From JAGTVB01 sp964624765 (GTDB lineage Bacteria > Pseudomonadota > Gammaproteobacteria > HK1): DNA of 12,457 bases. The stretch covers positions 1 through 12,457 of the forward strand of contig CAZUZO010000107.1 of assembly GCA_964624765.1 (NCBI GenBank), written 5' to 3'. Every line of letters begins with the position of its first letter. Positions within the stretch are counted from its first letter, which is position 1. The translations under genes and the position numbers were made by a program. A model generated the notes under the pieces. That model had not been told where the DNA came from. It did no database searches and saw only the letters and a program-made list of their open reading frames with translations. Of this stretch, positions 6,807-12,457 are shown one piece after another.

Positions 6807-6949
6807 GAAACTGTTTTAAAAACGTCACGAGCGCCGCCAGAGCAAGGCGCACGGCAGCGAGAAAGCGGAGTGTACAAAGGAGTACATGAGCATTTCGAGC
6901 TGCCGCGCAACGCAGCTCAGGCAAGCGCAGTAATTTTTAAAACAGCTTC
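6807..6949 (+). repeat. MITE-like palindromic repeat, copy 2 (complete, 143 bp)
   Basis: The left terminal repeat GAAACTGTTTTAAAAA (6807-6822) matches the reverse complement of the right end TTTTTAAAACAGCTTC (6934-6949) at 15 of 16 positions. The interior is itself an imperfect palindrome centred near GTGTAC-N6-GTACAT (6871-6888), so the transcript could fold into one long hairpin. TTA flanks both ends (6804-6806 and 6950-6952), consistent with a 3-bp target duplication, although the flanks also extend the inverted repeat (CCTTA/TTAAGG), which makes this ambiguous. There is no transposase. It lies 71 bases after cbpM and may serve as a transcription end or mRNA stabiliser. Confidence 0.8.
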
Positions 6950-7385
6950 TTAAGGAGCGCCGGATGGTGGCCGCATCCCCCGCTCGCGGTTCCAGGGCAC
7001 GAAGTCAGGGACCTCCCCGATGACTGGAGCCCAATGTTTGCCCTTGACGGCGGGAACTTTTTGGCGTCTTTTTTGCCTTGAGAAGCAAACATAACCGCGC
7101 AACCGTTTGGCCGGCTTAGGAAATGCGGCCATCGTCCTGGTTTCGTTCGGGCCACTCTCCGGAGCGTCGTATCGGCGCCGAATCCCCTGTGGCACCCTGA
7201 ATGGTCCCTGGTCATAGGGCGGGACGCAGGATCGTCGAGGCTTGTGAGATGAGATGCCATCAATGCCGCCGCCGCACAGACTCCAGGGCCCGGATGCTCG
7301 CGGCGACTGCGGTGTCAGGGCCCGGGGGTATGCGATAGCTCGGTGTAATAGAGGTACAGATGGAGATACAGACGAGGGGTAGCGC
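6950..7385. other. Intergenic region before the ABC operon; possible relic frames
   Basis: I find no convincing gene in these 436 bases. Two reverse-strand frames are open (6950-7387 and 6937-7263), but both run to or into the MITE terminus and lack a recognisable domain. The stretch near 6960-7090 on the reverse strand is Lys/Arg-rich and could be the degraded end of a gene. The last 70 bases must contain the leader of the ABC operon, but no clear -35/-10 pair is visible. Confidence 0.4.
7284..7325. promoter_or_regulatory. Pair of 10-bp direct repeats upstream of the ABC operon
   Basis: CAGGGCCCGG occurs at 7284-7293 and again at 7316-7325, 32 bases apart start to start (close to three helical turns), and ends about 60 bases before the ATPase start. 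Each contains the palindromic core GGGCCC. Spacing and position would suit a repressor or activator binding pair, but in GC-rich DNA this could be chance. Confidence 0.25.
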
Positions 7386-8333
7386 ATGATCGATTTGCAA
7401 CACCTGACGCGCTGCTATGGCGATTTCACCGCCGTAGACGATGTTTGCTTTCGCATCAGTCGCGGGGAGGTGGTGGGGCTGCTTGGCCACAATGGGGCTG
7501 GCAAGACCACCCTCATGAAAATGTTGACCGGCTTCCTGGAACCGACGGCTGGGTCCATTCGTGTCGGCGATCTCGAGATGGGGCGCGATACGCGGGCCAT
7601 CCAGGCGCGTATCGGCTACCTGCCAGAGAATTGTCCACTGTGGCCGGAGATGACGGTGATCGATTTCCTTGAGTACCAGGCTGCCCTGCACGATGTTCCG
7701 GCCCCTCGGCGCGCTCAAGCCATCGCCGCCGCGATTCGACGTACGGCTCTGAGAGAAAAAGCCACAGCCTCCATCGAGACCCTCTCGCGGGGTTACCGCC
7801 AACGGGTCGGGGTTGCTCAGGCGATCTTGCATGCTCCGGATATCGTCATCTTAGATGAGCCCACGAATGGCTTGGACCCGACCCAGATCCTGCACATGCG
7901 CGATCTCATCCGCGAGCTGGCGACCACCGCCACGGTCATTATCTCCACCCATGTGCTGCAGGAAGTGCAAGCGGTTTGTGAGCGCGTGGTGGTGCTACGC
8001 GCCGGCCGCAAGGTCGTGGATGCGCGTCTGGATGAGCTGCAGCGTGGCGCGCGGTTGCTGGTGACCTTGGACCAGGCGGAAGCGACGGCACGGCCGGTCC
8101 TCGAAGCTATCGAAGGCGTTACATCGGTGGTTTTCGAACAAAGCGTCGACGGCCGTCACTGCTATGCCCTGCAGGCAGCCGAGGGAACCGCACCTAAGGT
8201 CAGCACAGCGGTGCAGCGCGCCGGGTTCTCACTGTTTGGGCTCTGCCCCGAACGGCGCGATCTGGAGACGGTTTATGCCGAGGCGAGCAAGGCGCAACCG
8301 GCCGAGGCGAGGGAGGTGAAACATGCTGCGTGA
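7386..8333 (+). CDS. ABC transporter ATPase, GldA/NatA/CcmA type
   Basis: This 315-residue ATPase energises the membrane protein encoded next. All nucleotide-binding motifs are present: Walker A GHNGAGKTT (34-42), Q-loop position occupied by Glu (YLPEN, 78-82), signature LSRGYRQ (133-139, with Arg-Gly-Tyr in place of the common Gly-Gln), Walker B IVILDEP (153-159) and H-loop His189 (STHV). LSRGYRQR is typical of the GldA/NatA/CcmA-like exporters. Residues about 215-315 form the C-terminal extension usual in this group. GAGGGG at 7374-7379 is a good ribosome-binding site for ATG 7386. The gene overlaps the following permease gene by 11 bases, which implies translational coupling. It is expected at the cytoplasmic face of the inner membrane. 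The substrate is unknown. Confidence 0.95.
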   Translation: MIDLQHLTRCYGDFTAVDDVCFRISRGEVVGLLGHNGAGKTTLMKMLTGFLEPTAGSIRVGDLEMGRDTRAIQARIGYLPENCPLWPEMTVIDFLEYQAALHDVPAPRRAQAIAAAIRRTALREKATASIETLSRGYRQRVGVAQAILHAPDIVILDEPTNGLDPTQILHMRDLIRELATTATVIISTHVLQEVQAVCERVVVLRAGRKVVDARLDELQRGARLLVTLDQAEATARPVLEAIEGVTSVVFEQSVDGRHCYALQAAEGTAPKVSTAVQRAGFSLFGLCPERRDLETVYAEASKAQPAEAREVKHAA

Positions 8334-11256
8334 CGTCATCCCCATCGCTCGTAAGGAACTGGCCGGCTTCTTCGCTTCGCCGGCAGCCTTTCTGTTCTTG
8401 GGGGCCTTTCTGGGGGTCACCCTCTTCGTGTTTTTCTGGGTTGAGACGTTTTTCGCGCGCAACATTGCCGACGTGCGTCCGCTGTTTCAGTGGATGCCGG
8501 TTTTGCTGATTTTTCTCGTGGCGGCGCTGACCATGCGCTCCTGGGCAGAGGAGCGCCGCGCCGGTACCTTGGAACTGCTGCTCACGGCTCCGGCCTCGCC
8601 CACCGACCAGGTTCTCGGCAAGTTCCTCGGAGGCATGAGCCTGGTCACCATCGCCTTAGCGTTGACTCTGCCCTTGCCGGTGACCGTGGCTTTCCTGGGA
8701 TCACTGGATTGGGGACCGGTGGTGGGTGGCTATCTGGCCGCTCTGACTTTGGCGGCGGCCTACGTGGCGATCGGTCTGTGGGTTTCTTCGCGTACCGACA
8801 ATCAGATCGTCAGCCTGATTCTCACAGTGGTGATCGCCGGGATATTTTACTTGGTGGGCTCCTCGGCGCTGACCTCGCTGTTTGGGCACCGTACAGGCGA
8901 GCTGATGCGGGGGCTGGGTGCGGGTTCACGCTTCGAATCCATTACCCGCGGTGTGCTGGACCTGCGGGATCTTTATTACTACCTTTCCATTACCGTCGCC
9001 TTCCTAGTGCTCAATCGTCTGTCGTTGGAAAGGTTGCGCTGGGCCAACAACAGCTCCCAGCCTGGGCACCGCACGTGGCATTGGGTGGGCGGGTTGTTGG
9101 TGGCCAACGTGCTCGGCGCCAATTTGTGGTTGAACCAGGTGACTTGGGTGCGGGCCGATCTGACTGCGGGAAACCTGTATACCCTGTCCGATTCCACCCG
9201 TGGCTATTTGGCCCAGCTGCAAGAGCCGTTGCTGATCCGCGGTTATTTCAGCGCTTCTACCCATCCCTTGCTAGCCCCCCTGGTCCCCCAGTTGCGCGAC
9301 CTGTTGGCGGAATACGCCGCAGCCGGCGGCGATAAGGTGCGGGTTGAGTTCATCGACCCCCACGATAACCCGGAGCTGGAAGAGGAAGCCGGCACTAAGT
9401 ACGGGATTCAACCGGTGCCGTTTCAAACTGCGAGCAAGTATCAGGCATCGGTGGTCAATTCCTACTTCGATATCCTGGTGGCTTACGGGGATCAATACGA
9501 GGTCCTCAATTACCGCGCACTCATAGACATCAAGGTGCGCTCTGAGTCCGATCTCGACGTAGAGCTGAGGAACCCTGAGTACGACGTTACTCGTGCGATT
9601 CGCAAGGTACTGACCAGTTACCAAGGTGGCGGTAGTCCGTTCGATGCCCTCACTCGCCCGGTGACCTTCACCGGGTACATTTCTGGTGAGAACACCTTGC
9701 CGAATGAGTTAAAGGATTTGCGCGCAGCACTTGAGGCCGCTTTGGAGACCATCCGCCGGGAGGCGGGAGATAATTTCAAAGTAGTGTTTGCCGATCCGGA
9801 TACCGACCAGGCTCTGGCCCAGAGGCTAAGCGATGACTATGGTTTTCGTCCCTTAATCACCGGCCTGTTGGATCCGAGGCCCTTTTGGTTCTATCTCACT
9901 TTAAGTGACGGGCAGGACACCGTACAAGTGCCGTTGCCGGCAGACTTCGACGAGGCGGGATTTCGGCGAGCGCTGGAATCAGCCATTAAGCGTTTCTCAC
10001 CGGGTTTTCTGAAGACCGTGGCGGTGTTGGCGCCGCCGGCAACCCCCAACATTGCGGGCCTTGGGGGCGCCAGTGACGCTAAGCGTTTTTCGGCACTGCG
10101 TGAGGCCCTCAGTGAGTCAGTGCGGTGGCTTGACACCGACCTCGAAGGAGGTCGGGTGCCGGCCGAGGCCGACCTGCTGGTCATCTTGGCGCCCCAAGAC
10201 TTGAAGGCGAAGCAGCTGTTCGCCATCGACCAATTTCTCATGCAAGGAGGAACCGTGCTACTGGCTACGGCACCGATGGACGTCGAAGTCGGTCAGGGCA
10301 TCGAGGCCCGCGCGATCAAGAGTGGACTGGAGGATTGGTTGGCTGGCCAAGGCCTTTCTCTCGGCGAAGAGTTGGTGCTGGATCCGCAAAGTGGTGCTCT
10401 ACCCATCCCGGTGGAGCGGCGCATCGGTGGCTTTAGCGTGCGTGAGATTCGCCTCATCAATTACCCCTACATTGTCGATGTGCGGGGCGAGGGGTTGAAT
10501 TCCGACAGCGCGATTACCTCAGGCCTCGGTCAGATCTACGTGCCTTGGGGCGCGCCGGTGAGGGTGGACACCGATAAGAATGACGGCCGCCAGGTGACTG
10601 CGCTGCTGCGTTCCTCGGCCAAGAGCTGGGTTTCCGATAGCCAAGATCTGGTACCAGACTACCGGACTTACCCGACTTTGGGCTTCACCGAGGGCGAGGA
10701 ACGTGCGTCCCAGTTGCTGGCGGTAATGGTGGAGGGTCGCTTCGCTTCGGCGTTCAAGGGCAAGCCGTCGCCGTTGCTGGAGTCTACGAACGATGCCCCG
10801 CCCGCTACGGAGGAGCAAAACCCAGAGGATGCCGCCGTTGAGAACGGTGAGCCCCAAGCTACGGCCGCTGAGCAGCCGGGCAAGGATACCGCCATCGCCG
10901 GTATCATCGAGCGCTCGCCGGATTCTGCACGCGTGATCCTGGTGGGCTCCAGCGCATTGTTCTCTGATCAGGCGGAGAATCTGATGAGCCAGGCATTGGG
11001 CACACGCTATCTGAAGCCCGCGGAATTCGCTCAGAATCTCATCGATTGGTCGTTGGAGGACCAGGGACTGCTCGGCATACGCAGCCGAGGCCATTTTGCC
11101 CGCACCCTGGTCCCCCTGGGGCGCGACGCCCAGGCGTTTTGGGAATACCTGAACTACGGCCTGGCGGCGGCTGGTCTGGTACTAGTATGGTTTCTCAATC
11201 GACGTCGCCGGCGTACTGCCGAGGCGCGTTACGCAGAGATTCTGCGGGAGGTGTGA
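8323..11256 (+). CDS. Fused ABC-2 permease (GldF-like) and GldG-like periplasmic protein
   Basis: This 977-residue fusion has residues 1-240 as an ABC-2 type permease of about six helices, including the conserved RSWAEERRAGTLELLLTAP loop (about 69-87) typical of GldF/NosY-like permeases. A further helix at about 250-270 (GGLLVANVLGANLWL) begins the GldG-like part, with the family landmarks RADLTAGNLYTLSDST, FIDPHDNPELEEEAGTKYGI and YDVTRAIRKVL. The large domain of about residues 275-940 is periplasmic, and a C-terminal helix (about 945-962) is followed by a basic tail NRRRRR. Residues about 818-855 are a low-complexity Glu/Ala/Pro linker. GGGAGG (8311-8316) precedes the ATG. GldF and GldG are separate proteins in Bacteroidetes gliding systems; fusions are common in Proteobacteria, where the role is not established. 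The next gene starts 3 bases after the stop. Confidence 0.92.
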   Translation: MLRDVIPIARKELAGFFASPAAFLFLGAFLGVTLFVFFWVETFFARNIADVRPLFQWMPVLLIFLVAALTMRSWAEERRAGTLELLLTAPASPTDQVLGKFLGGMSLVTIALALTLPLPVTVAFLGSLDWGPVVGGYLAALTLAAAYVAIGLWVSSRTDNQIVSLILTVVIAGIFYLVGSSALTSLFGHRTGELMRGLGAGSRFESITRGVLDLRDLYYYLSITVAFLVLNRLSLERLRWANNSSQPGHRTWHWVGGLLVANVLGANLWLNQVTWVRADLTAGNLYTLSDSTRGYLAQLQEPLLIRGYFSASTHPLLAPLVPQLRDLLAEYAAAGGDKVRVEFIDPHDNPELEEEAGTKYGIQPVPFQTASKYQASVVNSYFDILVAYGDQYEVLNYRALIDIKVRSESDLDVELRNPEYDVTRAIRKVLTSYQGGGSPFDALTRPVTFTGYISGENTLPNELKDLRAALEAALETIRREAGDNFKVVFADPDTDQALAQRLSDDYGFRPLITGLLDPRPFWFYLTLSDGQDTVQVPLPADFDEAGFRRALESAIKRFSPGFLKTVAVLAPPATPNIAGLGGASDAKRFSALREALSESVRWLDTDLEGGRVPAEADLLVILAPQDLKAKQLFAIDQFLMQGGTVLLATAPMDVEVGQGIEARAIKSGLEDWLAGQGLSLGEELVLDPQSGALPIPVERRIGGFSVREIRLINYPYIVDVRGEGLNSDSAITSGLGQIYVPWGAPVRVDTDKNDGRQVTALLRSSAKSWVSDSQDLVPDYRTYPTLGFTEGEERASQLLAVMVEGRFASAFKGKPSPLLESTNDAPPATEEQNPEDAAVENGEPQATAAEQPGKDTAIAGIIERSPDSARVILVGSSALFSDQAENLMSQALGTRYLKPAEFAQNLIDWSLEDQGLLGIRSRGHFARTLVPLGRDAQAFWEYLNYGLAAAGLVLVWFLNRRRRRTAEARYAEILREV

Positions 11257-11259
11257 TCG

Positions 11260-12387
11260 ATGCAGCGTTGGATACCTGTACTGGCTGTCGTGCTGGTCTT
11301 GCAATTGGCGCTGGCGGTAGGCCTTGGTCTGGGCAACGGCCGCCTAGCGGCCCAGAAGCCTGACACGCCGCTGGTGGAGGCCGACATCAAGGCCTCTGAC
11401 CGGCTCGTTATTGAAGGTCCGACCGGTGATGTCCAATCAGCGGACAAGAGCGCCGAGATAACCGCCTCCGTGGAGCTGAAGAAGCAGGACGGACAGTGGC
11501 TTTTGCCAGACTACTATGATGCTCCGGCGGATGTTTCCCGGGTGCAAGCTATGCTGGACAAGCTGGTCGACCTTAAGCGGGGCTATGCGGTGGCTACGAC
11601 TGCAGGAGCGCTGAAGCGGTTCCAAGTCGCCGACGACAGTTTTGAGCGCCGAGTCGTTGTCCAGCAGGGCGATGAAGCTCTGGTCACGCTCTACCTCGGC
11701 AGCTCGCCCGGATTGCGTAAAATCCATGCGCGCACCGCCGCGGATGATGCGGTGTATGCGGTGGAGCTGACGGCTTACGAGCTTCCGATCCAAGCGAGGG
11801 AATGGTTGGACAATGCCCTCCTCAAGGTCGATGCTGATGCTCTCCAAGCTATCGAGATGAAGCCGCACGGTCAAGGCGGCCTTAAACTGGTGCATCACGC
11901 TCAGCACGGCGATGGTCAAGCGCAGGCTAGTTGGCGTGCTGAGGGGTTGGCCGAGGGCGAGCAGCTGGACTCCGAGAGGGCGCAGATCCTGGTGCGGGCC
12001 ATCAGTGAGCTGCGCGTGGACGGTGTGCTGGGCCTCGACGCCCAACCCGAATGGCAGCAAGATCAACCGCTGCTATCCCTAAGTCTGCAGCAGGGCGACG
12101 GCCAGGCGATTGCGTGGACCTTGTCCAAGCCAGAGGGAAATGAGCGGTATGTGCTGAAGGCCTCTAATCAGCCATGGTATCTGGAGCTTGAGGAATGGAA
12201 TGCCAAACCGCTGCTGGACGCCGCCGCCCAAGATAAACTCGTTGTGGCGGACAAGCCGACGCCGGCGCAAGAGCCTGAGCCGGAAGCGAGCAGCCATGAG
12301 CCCGGCGCAGAAGCGGCGAAGGAACTTCCCTCACCGGCGCTGCCGGATACTCCCGGCGCCTCCGATAGGCTGCAAGGCACTGACTGA
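11260..12387 (+). CDS. DUF4340 membrane-anchored protein
   Basis: This 375-residue protein has an N-terminal hydrophobic segment (residues about 5-27), probably an uncleaved anchor, with the remainder periplasmic. It has the layout of DUF4340 proteins, which regularly follow GldG-like genes: WLLPDYYDAPADVSRVQAMLDKL around 79-105, a GYAVA turn, then repeated beta-alpha units (RRVVVQQGDEALVTLYLG, VYAVELTAYEL). The last 45 residues or so are low complexity (Pro/Glu/Ala/Ser), which is unusual but probably disordered. The gene starts 3 bases after the fusion gene, with GCGGGAGGTG as ribosome-binding site inside the preceding coding end, so it belongs to the same operon. DUF4340 has no known biochemical activity; an accessory role to the exporter is inferred from context. 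Confidence 0.9.
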   Translation: MQRWIPVLAVVLVLQLALAVGLGLGNGRLAAQKPDTPLVEADIKASDRLVIEGPTGDVQSADKSAEITASVELKKQDGQWLLPDYYDAPADVSRVQAMLDKLVDLKRGYAVATTAGALKRFQVADDSFERRVVVQQGDEALVTLYLGSSPGLRKIHARTAADDAVYAVELTAYELPIQAREWLDNALLKVDADALQAIEMKPHGQGGLKLVHHAQHGDGQAQASWRAEGLAEGEQLDSERAQILVRAISELRVDGVLGLDAQPEWQQDQPLLSLSLQQGDGQAIAWTLSKPEGNERYVLKASNQPWYLELEEWNAKPLLDAAAQDKLVVADKPTPAQEPEPEASSHEPGAEAAKELPSPALPDTPGASDRLQGTD

Positions 12388-12421
12388 TGTTCGGTGCTCG
12401 GTCTCGGTAGGCCGCCCCCGA

Positions 12422-12450
12422 GCCAGCGATCCCTCGATATCCTAGCTGGC
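12422..12450. terminator. Weak stem-loop after the ABC operon
   Basis: GCCAGC (12422-12427) pairs with GCTGGC (12445-12450) around a 17-base loop, 35 bases after the DUF4340 stop. There is no T-run before the window ends. It marks the operon end only tentatively; a second weak pair, GCTCGG with CCGAGC, overlaps just upstream. Confidence 0.2.
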
Positions 12451-12457
12451 GAGCGGC

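Noticed and set aside
8490..9335. 281-codon forward frame inside the GldF-GldG gene
   Set aside because: It is an out-of-frame shadow of a clearly recognisable coding sequence in GC-rich DNA, with a Gly/Arg/Ala-biased translation and no motifs.
1..12457. tRNA, rRNA or CRISPR array
   Set aside because: I saw no cloverleaf with a T-loop consensus, no rRNA-like sequence and no regularly spaced repeats. The two MITE copies are single dispersed units.

Overview
The window looks like a GC-rich gammaproteobacterial chromosome segment. The gene content (a CbpA-type Hsp40 with its CbpM modulator, a GldA/GldFG/DUF4340-type ABC export locus) and a short palindromic transposon-derived repeat of a kind common in such genomes fit this. 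The genus cannot be fixed from the sequence. All supported genes lie on the + strand and form two blocks.

Block 1 (about 171-6735) is a run of seven genes: a small bitopic membrane protein (171-737), a four-helix membrane protein resembling DUF6524 (1135-1587), a long soluble coiled-coil protein (1790-2968), a single-pass membrane protein resembling DUF6384 (2965-3870), a second long coiled-coil protein with a glycine-rich tail (3881-5281), a CbpA-like J-domain co-chaperone (5462-6400) and its MerR-like modulator CbpM (6406-6735). The three middle genes are tightly coupled (4-bp overlap, then a 10-bp gap), and so are the last two (5-bp gap). My inference is an uncharacterised envelope-associated system in which Hsp40/Hsp70 activity may act on membrane-linked coiled-coil assemblies. 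This is a hypothesis.

Block 1 is bracketed by two same-orientation copies of a palindromic MITE-like repeat: 1-153 (cut by the window edge and interrupted by a small insertion) and 6807-6949 (complete, 143 bp). Between the first two genes, a 19-bp inverted repeat around 758-881 looks like insertion-sequence debris.

Block 2 (7386-12387) is a three-gene ABC operon: an ATPase of the GldA/NatA/CcmA type, a fused GldF-like permease plus GldG-like periplasmic protein (977 aa), and a DUF4340 membrane-anchored protein. The genes overlap or nearly touch, each with a good ribosome-binding site. The substrate cannot be read from the sequence. The 436 bases before this block (6950-7385) contain no convincing gene, only open reverse-strand frames and a pair of 10-bp GC-rich repeats.
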